Source of the DNA: Streptomyces sp. RerS4
GTDB lineage: Bacteria; Actinomycetota; Actinomycetes; Streptomycetales; Streptomycetaceae
Assembly: GCF_023515955.1 (NCBI RefSeq)
Contig: NZ_CP097322.1
Span: 5,442,501 to 5,506,500, forward strand
Length of the DNA: 64,000 nucleotides
Direction: 5' to 3'
Shown here: piece by piece, positions 44,087-52,934 of the stretch
Layout: the number at the start of each line of letters is the position of its first letter
Position numbering within the stretch: position 1 is the first letter of the stretch
Made by a program: the position numbers and the translations under genes
The notes under the pieces: generated by a model
Seen by the model: only the letters and a program-made list of their open reading frames with translations
Databases searched by the model: none
Told to the model about the DNA's origin: nothing

Positions 44087-45571
44087 ATGGAGACGGAGCA
44101 GGAGACGTTCGACGCGGACGTCGTCATCGTGGGCGCCGGCCCGACCGGTTTGATGCTGGCGGGCGAACTGCGCCTGGGCGGGGCGACCGTGGTCGTCGTC
44201 GAACGACTGGAGGAGCCCACCGGGCAGTCCCGTGGTCTCGGCTTCACCGCCCGCGCCATGGAGGTCTTCGACCAGCGCGGTCTCCTGCCGCGGTTCGGTG
44301 ACCTCCAGACCAGCCCGATGGGCCACTTCGGCGGGATCCAGTTCGACTACACGGTGCTGGAAGGTGCCCACTTCGGAGCCCGGGGCATCCCGCAGTCCCG
44401 GACCGAGGCCGTGCTCGAAGAGTGGGCGCGATCCCTGGGGACGGACCTCCGGCGGGGCTGGGAGCTGCTGGAACTCGACCAGGACCGGCACGGCGTGACC
44501 GTCACCGCCGGCACCCCGGAGGGCGTGCGCACGCTGCGGGCCCGGTACCTCGTCGGCTGCGACGGCGGTCACAGCGCGGTCCGCAAGGCCGCCGGGTTCG
44601 ACTTCCCCGGCACGGACGCGACACGCGGGATGTACCTCGCCGATGTCGTGGGCTGCGCGCTGAAGCCCAGGTTCCTCGGGGAACGACTCCCCGGCGGCAT
44701 GGTGATGGCGGCACCGCTGGCCGAGGGCGTGGACCGCATCATCGTGTGCGAGCACGGCGCCCCGCCGCCGGACCGCAGCGAGACGCCGGCCTTCGAGGAG
44801 GTCGCCGACGCCTGGCAGCGACTCACCGGCGAGGACATCCACGGCGGCGACGCCGACTGGGTGAGCGCGTTCACCGACGCCACCCGTCAGGTCACCGAGT
44901 ACCGCAGGGGCCGGGTGCTGCTCGCGGGCGACGCGGCGCACATCCACCTGCCGGCCGGCGGGCAGGGGCTGAGCACCGGTGTGCAGGACGCGGTCAACCT
45001 GGGGTGGAAGCTGGCCGCCGAGGTGCGGGGCCGGGCGCCCGCCGGGCTCCTCGACACGTACCACGGCGAGCGCCACCCGGTGGGCGAGCGACTGCTCGTG
45101 AACACCCGGGCCCAGGGCATGCTGTTCCTCGGCGGCCCCGAGATGGACCCGCTGCGCGCCCTGTTCGGCGAGCTGATCGCCCACGACTCGGTGAAGCGGC
45201 ACCTCGCGGGCGCCGTCAGCCACCTCGACATCCACTACGGGGACGAGGACGGTGGCCACCCGCTCGTCGGACGGCGGATCGGTCACCACGTACTGCACAC
45301 GGCCAGCGGATCGACGAGCACGACCGAGCTGCTCCACCCGGCCCTGGGCGTGCTGCTGGACCTGGCCGACGACGGCGACCTGCGGGACGCGGCGGCCGGG
45401 TGGAAGGACCGGGTGACGACGGTGACCGCCGCACCCGCGGCCGGGGACCCGTTCGCGGGCGCGGCAGCCGTCCTCGTCCGCCCCGACGGGCACGTCGCCT
45501 GGGTTTCCCCGGACGCGAAGTCGACCCTCCCGAACATGCTCCGCCGCTGGTTCGGCGAGCGCCTCGCATAG
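44087..45571 (+). CDS. FAD-dependent aromatic hydroxylase 2 (PgaE/UrdE-like)
   Basis: A 494-residue relative of the preceding gene with the same motifs in the same places: VVIVGAGPTGLMLAGEL, GCDGGHSAVRK and LLAGDAAHIHLPAGGQGL. N-terminal sequence and C-terminal thioredoxin-like domain (VLVRPDGHVAWV) are clearly shared, so the two arose by duplication. In angucycline pathways two such oxygenases work in sequence. ATG preceded by AGGAAGAGG. It lacks the fused reductase of PgaM-type proteins. Confidence 0.9.
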   Translation: METEQETFDADVVIVGAGPTGLMLAGELRLGGATVVVVERLEEPTGQSRGLGFTARAMEVFDQRGLLPRFGDLQTSPMGHFGGIQFDYTVLEGAHFGARGIPQSRTEAVLEEWARSLGTDLRRGWELLELDQDRHGVTVTAGTPEGVRTLRARYLVGCDGGHSAVRKAAGFDFPGTDATRGMYLADVVGCALKPRFLGERLPGGMVMAAPLAEGVDRIIVCEHGAPPPDRSETPAFEEVADAWQRLTGEDIHGGDADWVSAFTDATRQVTEYRRGRVLLAGDAAHIHLPAGGQGLSTGVQDAVNLGWKLAAEVRGRAPAGLLDTYHGERHPVGERLLVNTRAQGMLFLGGPEMDPLRALFGELIAHDSVKRHLAGAVSHLDIHYGDEDGGHPLVGRRIGHHVLHTASGSTSTTELLHPALGVLLDLADDGDLRDAAAGWKDRVTTVTAAPAAGDPFAGAAAVLVRPDGHVAWVSPDAKSTLPNMLRRWFGERLA

Positions 45572-45632
45572 CGCCCACCCCCGCCACGCGACACCGACCG
45601 GAACGCACCGCACACGCAGAAACGGAAGACCC

Positions 45633-46313
45633 GTGCCCTTCATCTCGCCGGACGACGGCCACCTGACCGTGTTCAACCTCTTCGAGACCGAGACGCCGGC
45701 AGGCCAGGAGCAAGTGCTGGACGCCATGCGCGACATCATCGACAACGCCACCTACCCCGGCTGGATCTCCTCGACCCTGCACGCGGGGCAGGACCGGCCC
45801 GGCACCGCCAACTACATCCAGTGGACCGGCCTCGAAGCCCTGGAAGCGCGCTACGCCGGGGAGGGCTTCAAGCGGAAGACGGTGCCGAAGTTCAACGAAC
45901 TGGCCACCTCCGTACGCCTGCTGAAGACGGAGGCCGAGTTCGTGCAGCGCCACCCCGGCCTGGACGGCGCCCCCGAGCTGTCACCCGCCCGCGACGACTA
46001 CACGGTGATCATCGTGCTCGGTGTCGCCGCGGAGAACCAGAAGGAACTGCTCGACACCCTCGCCACGCCCGAGGAATGGCTCGCGGAGGTGCCGGGCTAC
46101 CGCTCGCACACCTACTTCCGCGGCCTCGACGGCACCTTCCTCGTCAACTACGCCCAGTGGGACGGCAAGGAGGCGTACGACGCCTTCCACGCCCTGCCCG
46201 AGGAGCAGCGCCCCCGGGACGTCCGCGACGCCCGCGCCCGCGCCCGATCCCTGGTGACGTCCCGGTGGGCGAACACCTACCACGTGGTGCATTCCCGCTC
46301 GGCGCAGGGCTGA
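45633..46313 (+). CDS. ABM didomain monooxygenase-like protein
   Basis: A 226-residue protein with two antibiotic-biosynthesis-monooxygenase (ABM) ferredoxin-like domains, at about 12-105 and 125-218. Both show the pattern Trp/Tyr followed by an aromatic-rich helix (DNATYPGWISSTLHAG and VPGYRSHTYFRG). Single ABM proteins such as ActVA-Orf6 and TcmH oxidise anthrone-type rings to quinones without cofactor; two-domain forms are also known. GTG start after GGAAG. It is probably a ring-oxidation step after the FAD enzymes. Confidence 0.82.
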   Translation: MPFISPDDGHLTVFNLFETETPAGQEQVLDAMRDIIDNATYPGWISSTLHAGQDRPGTANYIQWTGLEALEARYAGEGFKRKTVPKFNELATSVRLLKTEAEFVQRHPGLDGAPELSPARDDYTVIIVLGVAAENQKELLDTLATPEEWLAEVPGYRSHTYFRGLDGTFLVNYAQWDGKEAYDAFHALPEEQRPRDVRDARARARSLVTSRWANTYHVVHSRSAQG

Positions 46314-46344
46314 CCCGACCTTTCCCCTTAGGAGTTGTGCCACC

Positions 46345-47367
46345 GTGCAGACCGAAACCTCCCAGATCCCGCCCTCGGCCCGCATCCTGCAGCTCGCCAC
46401 GGCCGGCTGGATGTCCGCCGCCGTGAGCGCCGCGGCCGAACTCGGCGTCGCCGACGAACTGGCGCGGGGGCCGCGGACCGTCGAGGACATCGCGAAGTCC
46501 ATCGACGCGGACGCGCCCACGCTGTACCGCCTGTTGCGCGCCTGCGCCGACTTCGGCCTCTTCCGCGAGGAAGCGGGACGGGTCTTCGCCCTGACCGAGA
46601 CCGGCGAGGCGTTGCGCAGCGACGCGCCGGGCTCCATGCGCAACTTCGCCAGGTGGGTCGGCGAGCCGGCGGACCGCTTCACCTGGTCGCGGCTGGCGGA
46701 GTCGGTGCTCACCGGCCGGTCCGCCTTCGCGGCCGTGCACGGCCGCTCGGTGTGGGAGTACCTGCGCGAGGAGACGCACACGGCCCGGGTGTTCAACGGG
46801 GCGATGACCGAGGCGTCCTCGGGCCTCATCGCGCCCGTCGTGAACGCCTACGACTTCAGCTCCTTCCGCAAGATCGTCGACGTCGGCGGCGGACAGGGCG
46901 CGCTGCTCGCCGCCGTACTCGCCGCGAACCCCGACGCCCAGGGCGTGCTCTTCGACCAGCCCGAGGTGATCGCTGCCGCCGGTCGGGCCTTCGAGGACGC
47001 CGGAGTCGCGGACCGCGTGGAAAAGCACCGGGGCGACTTCTTCGAGTCCGTCCCCGCCGGCGGCGACGCCTACCTGATGTCGAACATCATCCACGACTGG
47101 GACGACGAGCACTCCGTTCGGATCCTGGCCAACTGCCGCGCCGCGATGACCGCGGACGCACGCGTGCTCCTGGTCGAGGCGGTCATGCCGAGCGGCCCGG
47201 CACACGCGCCGACCGTCAAGTTGATGGACCTGAACATGCTGGTCCTCTGCGACGGTCGCCAGCGGACCGAGGACGAGTTCCGGGCGCTGTTCCGCGAGGC
47301 CGGACTCGAACTGAGCCGGGTCGTCCCCGGCGGCCTGTGCAGCGTCGTGGAAGCCGTACGCGCCTGA
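46345..47367 (+). CDS. O-methyltransferase (DnrK/TcmO-like)
   Basis: A 340-residue class I methyltransferase with an N-terminal dimerisation winged helix (SAAVSAAAELGVADELA), motif I VDVGGGQGALLAAVL near residue 175, and the catalytic-region HDWDDEHSVRIL that carries the His used by plant-like O-methyltransferases. It should methylate a phenolic oxygen of the aromatic product. GTG start after AGGAG. The P450 gene follows 35 bases on. Confidence 0.9.
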   Translation: MQTETSQIPPSARILQLATAGWMSAAVSAAAELGVADELARGPRTVEDIAKSIDADAPTLYRLLRACADFGLFREEAGRVFALTETGEALRSDAPGSMRNFARWVGEPADRFTWSRLAESVLTGRSAFAAVHGRSVWEYLREETHTARVFNGAMTEASSGLIAPVVNAYDFSSFRKIVDVGGGQGALLAAVLAANPDAQGVLFDQPEVIAAAGRAFEDAGVADRVEKHRGDFFESVPAGGDAYLMSNIIHDWDDEHSVRILANCRAAMTADARVLLVEAVMPSGPAHAPTVKLMDLNMLVLCDGRQRTEDEFRALFREAGLELSRVVPGGLCSVVEAVRA

Positions 47368-47402
47368 CCATCCCGCCGCAACGAGACAAAGGAACCGTCA
47401 CC

Positions 47403-48584
47403 ATGGCCACGGCGGCCACGCCACAGAGCGACATCGACCCGTATTCCGAAGAGGCGATCCTCTCGCCCTACGAGCCCTACCGCGCCCTGCGGGACATCGG
47501 CCCCGCAGTCTGGCTGGAGCAATACCAGGTGTGGGCCGTGGCCAGGTACCGGGACGTGTACGACGCCCTCCACGACCACGAGACCTTCTCCTCCGGCTCC
47601 GGAGTGGCGCTCAACGACGCGATCAACGAGCGGATGCGCGGCACGACCCTGGCCAGCGACCCGCCCTACCACGACCACGTGCGCGGTCTCATCAACGGCC
47701 CGCTGACCCCGAAGGCCCTGCGCGCCCACCGCGAGGACTTCGAGCGGCTCGCCGACGAACTCGTCGAACGGCTCGTCCGGCAGGGCAGTTTCGACGGGGT
47801 GGCCGACTTCGCCCACGTCTTCCCCACCTCGGTCGTGCCCGACCTGCTCGGCTGGCCGGCCGAGGGCCGCGAGCACTTCCTCGACTGGGCCTCCGCCGCG
47901 TTCAACACCATCGGGCCGATGAACGAGCGCTCCCTCGCCGACGTACCCCTGATGAAGGGCATGTGGGAGTACATCGCGGAGATGGCCCGGCCGGGCCGGC
48001 TCCGGGAGGGCAGCTGGGGAGCCGACCTGGTCGCCGCGGCCGACGCCGGTCGCATCGACCCGAAGCTGCTGCCCTCGCTGATCGGCGACTACCTCCTGCC
48101 GTCCCTGGACACCACCATCTCCGCGCTGTCGAGCGCCCTGTGGCTGCTCGGCACGAACCCGGACCAGTGGGACGCGATCCGGCGGGACCCGTCGCTGGTG
48201 AACAACGCCTTCAACGAGACCGTTCGCCTGGAGTCGCCGATCCGGGCCTTCTCCCGTCTGGTGACCCGGGACCACGACCTGAGCGGACGGTTCCTGCCCG
48301 CCGGTTCCCGCGTCCTGATGCTGTACGCCTCGGCCAACCGCGACGAACGGTACTGGGACAACCCCGAGGTGTTCGACGTGACCCGCGCCGACGCGAGGAA
48401 CCACGTGGGATTCGGCCACGGCATCCACGGCTGCGTCGGCCAGGGCCTGGCCCGGCTACAGGGCAACGCACTGCTCACCGCACTCGCCAAGCGGGTCCGC
48501 CGCATCGAGGTCGGCCGGCCGGTCTGGCGGGTCAACAACCACATCAGGGCCATGTCCACCCTGCCCACCACCCTCCATGTGTGA
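47403..48584 (+). CDS. Cytochrome P450 with atypical I-helix
   Basis: A 393-residue P450. The heme loop is FGHGIHGCVGQG with Cys344, and the ExxR is NETVR. In the I-helix the usual AGxET/DTT reads LPSLDTT: the Asp-Thr-Thr is kept, but the small-residue pair before it is Pro-Ser. This subfamily has its own electron-transfer partners here, the ferredoxin at 48618 and the reductase at 48809. It may do a ring oxidation or C-O coupling on the polyketide. ATG preceded by AAAGGAACC. Confidence 0.88.
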   Translation: MATAATPQSDIDPYSEEAILSPYEPYRALRDIGPAVWLEQYQVWAVARYRDVYDALHDHETFSSGSGVALNDAINERMRGTTLASDPPYHDHVRGLINGPLTPKALRAHREDFERLADELVERLVRQGSFDGVADFAHVFPTSVVPDLLGWPAEGREHFLDWASAAFNTIGPMNERSLADVPLMKGMWEYIAEMARPGRLREGSWGADLVAAADAGRIDPKLLPSLIGDYLLPSLDTTISALSSALWLLGTNPDQWDAIRRDPSLVNNAFNETVRLESPIRAFSRLVTRDHDLSGRFLPAGSRVLMLYASANRDERYWDNPEVFDVTRADARNHVGFGHGIHGCVGQGLARLQGNALLTALAKRVRRIEVGRPVWRVNNHIRAMSTLPTTLHV

Positions 48585-48617
48585 GATCCGGACACGGAGC
48601 GTCAGGAGCGCACGACG

Positions 48618-48812
48618 ATGAAGATATTCGTGGACGCACAGCGGTGCGAGGGCCACGGCGTGTGCGAGGAGGTCGCGCCCGAGCTGTTCCGCATCGATGA
48701 CGAAGGCGACCTCGTCGTGCTCTTCGACGGCGACGAGGTGCCGCCGGACCGGCAGGAGGCGGCGGCCGGGGCGGTGCGGGTCTGCCCGGTGAACGCGCTG
48801 AGGGCGCGGTGA
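48618..48812 (+). CDS. [3Fe-4S] ferredoxin of the P450 system
   Basis: A 64-residue ferredoxin with Cys10, Cys16 (CEGHGVC) and Cys56 (CPVNAL), the three-Cys pattern of [3Fe-4S] P450 ferredoxins. Same size and spacing as the one at 16677. The stop overlaps the reductase GTG by 4 bases, which gives a complete three-gene P450 electron chain. Confidence 0.92.
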   Translation: MKIFVDAQRCEGHGVCEEVAPELFRIDDEGDLVVLFDGDEVPPDRQEAAAGAVRVCPVNALRAR

Positions 48813-50050
48813 CGCCTCGGCGGCTGGTGGTCGTCGGCGCCTCGCTCGCGGGCCTGCGGGCGGTCACCGCGGCCCGCGAGTGCGGCTTCGACGGCCGGGT
48901 CACCCTGGTCGGCGCCGAGGAGCACCTTCCGTACGACAGGCCACCCCTGTCCAAGGAGTTCCTGGCGGCGGAGGAAGAGCCGCCGCCACCCACCCACCCC
49001 GATGCCGCGCTCCTGCGCGACGGCCTCGGCGTGGAACTGCTGCTCGGCGAACCGGCGACGGCGCTCGACCCGACGGCACGGACGGTGACGGTGGGCGGCG
49101 CCGAGATCCCCTACGACGCCCTCGTCATCGCCACCGGGGCCCGGCCACGGGTACTCCCGGCGCACCGGCCCCCCGCCCCGCCCCTCGACGGCGTGCACCC
49201 CCTGCGCACCCTCGACGACGCTCGGGCCGTCCGGCGCGCACTCGACGCCGGTGCCCGCACCGTGGTCGTCGGCGCCGGATTCATCGGCTCCGAGGTCGCC
49301 TCGGAGGCCCGCCGGCGCGGACTCGACGTCACCGTGGTCGAAGCCCTCCCCGCGCCGATGAGCCGCTCCCTCGGAGCGGAGACGGGAGCGGTCTTCGCGG
49401 ACCTGCACACCACGCACGGCACCGAGCTGCGCTGCGACACCACCGTCACCGGCATCGAGGGGCACGGGCGGGTCGAACGCGTCCTGCTCTCCGACGGCTC
49501 CGCCGTCGAGGCCGACCTCGTCGTCGTCGGCATCGGCGCCGCACCCGCCACCGAATGGCTCGCGGGATCCGGCGTGGCCGTCCGGGACGGGGTGCTCTGT
49601 GATCCGTACCTGGCGACCGGCACCCCGGGCGTGTGGGCCGCCGGTGACGTCGCACGCCGGCAACTCGCCGGCCACGGGCGGACGCTGCGGCTGGAGCACT
49701 GGACGAACGCCGCGGAGCAGGGCGCCCTGGCGGCGCGCAACGCGGTCGGTCCGGGCCCTGCCGAGCCGTGCACCACGGTCCCGTACTTCTGGTCGCAGTG
49801 GTACGGGCACCGCATCCAGTTCGTCGGCCTGCCCGAGGGCGAGCAGGTGGAAATCCTCGGCGACACCGCCACCCCGTGCTTCATCGCCCTCTACCGGTCC
49901 GGCGACCGGCTCGCCGGCGCCTTGGCGGTCAACCGGGCCGGCGCCGTCCCCGGGCTGCGCCGGTTGGTCCGAGCGGGGGCGAGCTGGGCGCAGGCCCTCG
50001 CCCACGCCGGCCGCCTCGCCACGTCGTCATCCACGAAGGGAACGAAATGA
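48809..50050 (+). CDS. Ferredoxin reductase (FAD, NAD(P)H)
   Basis: A 413-residue putidaredoxin-reductase-like flavoprotein. VVVGASLAGLRA is the FAD site, VVVGAGFIGSEVASEA the NAD(P) site, and GVWAAGDVA the second FAD contact. It passes electrons from NAD(P)H to the ferredoxin and then the P450. Finding the reductase inside a cluster is less common than ferredoxin alone. The stop overlaps the ATG of the DsbA-like gene. Confidence 0.92.
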   Translation: MTPRRLVVVGASLAGLRAVTAARECGFDGRVTLVGAEEHLPYDRPPLSKEFLAAEEEPPPPTHPDAALLRDGLGVELLLGEPATALDPTARTVTVGGAEIPYDALVIATGARPRVLPAHRPPAPPLDGVHPLRTLDDARAVRRALDAGARTVVVGAGFIGSEVASEARRRGLDVTVVEALPAPMSRSLGAETGAVFADLHTTHGTELRCDTTVTGIEGHGRVERVLLSDGSAVEADLVVVGIGAAPATEWLAGSGVAVRDGVLCDPYLATGTPGVWAAGDVARRQLAGHGRTLRLEHWTNAAEQGALAARNAVGPGPAEPCTTVPYFWSQWYGHRIQFVGLPEGEQVEILGDTATPCFIALYRSGDRLAGALAVNRAGAVPGLRRLVRAGASWAQALAHAGRLATSSSTKGTK

Positions 50051-50700
50051 AGGTCGATGTCTACCGGGACTTCGCGTGTCCGTGGTGCCGCCTGAGCGCC
50101 CACCGGTTCGAGCGCGCCGTGACGGAGGCCGGAATGGAGGGGGACGTCGAACTGGTCCACCGCCCCTTCCGGCTCGACCCCGAGGCGGACGGCACCGAGG
50201 ACCCCGTACCGCTCCTGGACGCCATGGCCGGGGTCTTCGGCAGCCGGCAGCAGGCCGAGACGATGCTCCACGGCATGACCCTGCTCGGCGCCGCGGAGGG
50301 GGTCGAGTTCCGCTTCGACCAGGCCCTCGCGGTCGGCACCCTGCCCGCGCACCGCCTGATGTGGTTCGCCGCCCGCCACTACCCCGCCGACACCGTCGCC
50401 GCGCTCGCCACGGCCGTCTTCGACGCCCACTTCCGCGACGGACACAACATCGCCGACCACGCCGAGCTGGCGCGGCTGGCCGAGGCCTCGGGCATCGACG
50501 GCGCCACGGCGAAGGAGTTCCTGGCCTCCGGCGAAGGCACCGCCGAGGTCCGCGAGCAGGCCGCCGCGGCCCGCCTCAACGGCGTCTCCGCCGTGCCGAC
50601 CTATGTCTTCCCGGGTGGCGAAACGGTCAGCGGAGCTGCCGAGACCGACGTCCTGATCGGCGCCCTCAACCGCGCCCGCGCCACTCACGACCAGAACTGA
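50047..50700 (+). CDS. DsbA-family oxidoreductase (FrnE-like)
   Basis: A 217-residue thioredoxin-fold protein with CPWC (Cys11, Cys14) and the helical insert of the DsbA/HCCA-isomerase group. Cis-Pro appears in SAVPTYVF. There is no signal peptide, so it acts in the cytoplasm. FrnE of the frenolicin cluster is a family member found beside type II PKS genes. It could shuffle thiols or do a glutathione/mycothiol-linked isomerisation. It connects the polyketide genes to the pyrimidine/thiamine part through a 4-base overlap. Confidence 0.85.
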   Translation: MKVDVYRDFACPWCRLSAHRFERAVTEAGMEGDVELVHRPFRLDPEADGTEDPVPLLDAMAGVFGSRQQAETMLHGMTLLGAAEGVEFRFDQALAVGTLPAHRLMWFAARHYPADTVAALATAVFDAHFRDGHNIADHAELARLAEASGIDGATAKEFLASGEGTAEVREQAAAARLNGVSAVPTYVFPGGETVSGAAETDVLIGALNRARATHDQN

Positions 50701-50718
50701 AGAGGACCGCAGAGAACC

Positions 50719-51222
50719 ATGGCACCGACCGACGAAGCATTGGCCGCCCTGCAGGACGGGCTCCGCGCCCACGCCGACCGGATCGAGATCGCCGGCGTGT
50801 GCGACCGCTACCTCCGGCACCTCGACAAGGACCGCGACAACGACGACTGGTTGGACGCGGTGTTCACCGCCGACGTCCACCTCACCTTCCCCATAGGTGA
50901 GTTCACCGGCCGGGACGGACTCGTCGCGTTCCAGAAGATGGCCCGCGAGACCTTCGAACGCACCCACCACATCGCGTCCAACTACGACATCCGGCTCGAC
51001 GGCGACCGCGCCCGGGTCCAGGCGCACCTGACGGCGGTCCACGTACCGCACCGGGAGAACCCAGGCGAGCACTTCACCGTGGGCGGCCACTACGAGGCGC
51101 AGACGGTACGCGGCTCCGAGGGCTGGCGGATCAGCGCGTTCTCCTTCGACCTGGTGTGGCACGCCGGGGACGGCCCGCTCGCCAAGACCGGCGGCGCGGC
51201 CGGACACGGATCGGGTGTCTGA
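50719..51222 (+). CDS. SnoaL-like/NTF2-fold protein
   Basis: A 167-residue alpha+beta barrel protein. The typical helix CDRYLRHLDKDRDNDDWLDAVF, followed by a beta-strand FTADVHLTFP and GEFTGRDGLVAFQK, is the pattern of SnoaL-like families (ring cyclases, hydroxylases, dehydratases). His-rich central strand residues (THHIASNYD) could be catalytic. Exact role unknown: a cyclase-like step of the polyketide or a dehydratase of the second PKS set is possible. It overlaps the thiE start by 8 bases. Confidence 0.78.
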   Translation: MAPTDEALAALQDGLRAHADRIEIAGVCDRYLRHLDKDRDNDDWLDAVFTADVHLTFPIGEFTGRDGLVAFQKMARETFERTHHIASNYDIRLDGDRARVQAHLTAVHVPHRENPGEHFTVGGHYEAQTVRGSEGWRISAFSFDLVWHAGDGPLAKTGGAAGHGSGV

Positions 51223-51922
51223 CCGGGTGGACACGCGACAACGCCTGTCCGAGGCCACTCTCTACCTCTGCACCGACGCCCGCCGCGACTCCGGCGACCT
51301 CGCGGACTTCGCCGACGCGGCCCTGACCGGTGGAGTGGACGTCATCCAGCTCCGCGACAAGGGATCCGCGGGCGAACGGAAGTACGGGCCACTTGAAGCG
51401 GGGGAGGCCCTGGAGGCCCTGGCGGTGCTGCGCGCAGCCTGCCGCAGGCACGGGGCCCTGCTCGCGGTGAACGACCGCGCCGACCTCGCCCGTGCGGCCG
51501 GAGCCGACGTCCTCCACCTCGGCCAGGGCGATCTGCCGCTCTCCCGTGCCCGCGAGATCGTGGGCGGCGGGACCGCGATCGGACGGTCCACGCACGACAC
51601 CGCCCAGCTGGCGGTGGCCCTGGCGGACCCGGACCTCGACTACTTCGCCGTCGGGCCCTGCTGGCAGACCCCGACGAAGCCCGGACGTCCCGTGGCGGGG
51701 CTGGACCTGGTGCGCGCCGCCGCGGCGACCGGGGACCCCCGCCCCTGGTTCGCGATCGGCGGCATCGGCCCCGGCCGGCTGCCCGCCGTACTCGACGCCG
51801 GCGCACGGGGGATCGCCGTGGTCCGGGCGCTCACCGCGGCGGACGACGCGCGGAGCGCCGCTGCCCACCTCACGTCGGTGATCACCGCGCACACGGCCGG
51901 CCGGCCCCAGCGACAGAACTGA
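51215..51922 (+). CDS. thiE: Thiamine-phosphate synthase
   Basis: A 235-residue TIM barrel. VIQLRDKG, NDRADLARAAGADVLHLG, GRSTHDTAQ and VGPCWQTPTKPGRP are the ThiE substrate and diphosphate motifs. It joins a pyrimidine-methyl diphosphate to thiazole phosphate, giving thiamine phosphate, or the 2'-methoxy analogue if fed bacimethrin diphosphate. GTG start lies inside the previous gene, so no room exists for a TPP riboswitch. It heads the block with BcmA-, BcmC- and BcmB-like genes and then thiO, S, G, D. Confidence 0.93.
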   Translation: MSDRVDTRQRLSEATLYLCTDARRDSGDLADFADAALTGGVDVIQLRDKGSAGERKYGPLEAGEALEALAVLRAACRRHGALLAVNDRADLARAAGADVLHLGQGDLPLSRAREIVGGGTAIGRSTHDTAQLAVALADPDLDYFAVGPCWQTPTKPGRPVAGLDLVRAAAATGDPRPWFAIGGIGPGRLPAVLDAGARGIAVVRALTAADDARSAAAHLTSVITAHTAGRPQRQN

Positions 51923-51929
51923 GCACCCC

Positions 51930-52922
51930 ATGGACTTCAAGACCTTCCACCACGCCTACCCGGCCGTACTCCGGTCGGTCTTCGAGCAGCCCGAATACCG
52001 GAACTCGCCTCGCGGATTCCCCAGCGTCGAACAGCTCGGCGTGCGCTATCGGCTGCTGGACCCCACCCAGCGCGTGCCCCTGGCCCCGGCCCGTCGGCTG
52101 AACATCGTCTTCAACTACGCCGAGGCCCTGTGGTACCTCTCCGGGCGCGACGACCTCGACTTCATCGCGTACTACGCACCCGGCATGCGCAAGTACTCCG
52201 CCGACGGCGTCCGGCTGACCGGCACCGCGTACGGCCGCGCCCTGTTCGGCCGGGACGGCGACGGCCGGAGCCAGTGGCAGCGCGTCGTCGACGAGCTGCG
52301 CGGCGATCCGGACAGCAAGCGGGCCGTGTTGCAGATCTTCCGCAGCGAGGAACTGCTCACGCCGGGCAACCCCGACGTCTCGTGCACGCTCGGCCTTCAG
52401 TTCCTGCTCCGTGAGGGAGCGCTGCACGCGGTCGCCATGATGCGGGCCAACGACGCCTACCGCGGCATGTCGAGCGACGTGTTCTCCTTCACCTTCCTGC
52501 AGGAGATGCTCGCCCGGGAACTGGGCGTCCAACTCGGCGAGTACACGCACTTCGCGGGTTCACTGCACGTGTACGACCCGGACCGCGAGCGCGTGGCGGC
52601 GGTCCTGGCCGACCCCGCCTCGGGGCGGGAGCCGGAGTTCACCTTCCCCGCCCTGCCCGAGGGGGACAACCGGCCCCACGTACGCGAGGTGCTCCGCCTG
52701 GAGGAGGCCCTGCGGCGAAACGAGCTCCGACTGGGCGACGAACGTCTCGATCTGCCCGACTACTGGGTCCAGGTGGTGCTCCTGTTCGAGGTCCACCGGC
52801 GGCTGCGCCGAGAGGAGCCGGTCGACGAGGCCCTCCTCGGCCGGCTCTGGCCCGTCCACCGATGGCTCCTGTCGCACCGATGGCCGTCCCTGCCGGCCGT
52901 CCCGGGCCGCCCGCAGAACTGA
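51930..52922 (+). CDS. Thymidylate-synthase-fold CMP hydroxymethylase (MilA/BcmA-like)
   Basis: A 330-residue ThyA-fold protein. Catalytic Cys152 is in VSCTLGLQF, Glu65 in NYAEALWYLSG, and the nucleotide-binding region is DSKRAVLQIF. Where ThyA has GLPFN, with the Asn that selects uracil, this protein has GMSSD, so the residue is Asp183. In T4 dCMP hydroxymethylase and related enzymes this Asn-to-Asp change selects cytosine. It therefore most likely makes 5-hydroxymethyl-CMP from CMP and methylene-THF, not dTMP. HVY at 213-215 keeps the sugar contacts. It is not a housekeeping gene. Confidence 0.88.
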   Translation: MDFKTFHHAYPAVLRSVFEQPEYRNSPRGFPSVEQLGVRYRLLDPTQRVPLAPARRLNIVFNYAEALWYLSGRDDLDFIAYYAPGMRKYSADGVRLTGTAYGRALFGRDGDGRSQWQRVVDELRGDPDSKRAVLQIFRSEELLTPGNPDVSCTLGLQFLLREGALHAVAMMRANDAYRGMSSDVFSFTFLQEMLARELGVQLGEYTHFAGSLHVYDPDRERVAAVLADPASGREPEFTFPALPEGDNRPHVREVLRLEEALRRNELRLGDERLDLPDYWVQVVLLFEVHRRLRREEPVDEALLGRLWPVHRWLLSHRWPSLPAVPGRPQN

Positions 52923-52934
52923 GAGAGGTTCCCC

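Noticed and set aside
51100..51215. Possible TPP riboswitch in front of thiE
   Set aside because: The region is coding for the SnoaL-like protein and lacks the conserved THI-box elements.
51930..52922. Housekeeping thymidylate synthase
   Set aside because: The Asn-to-Asp change at the pyrimidine site and the context with methyltransferase, nucleosidase and thi genes point to a CMP hydroxymethylase.
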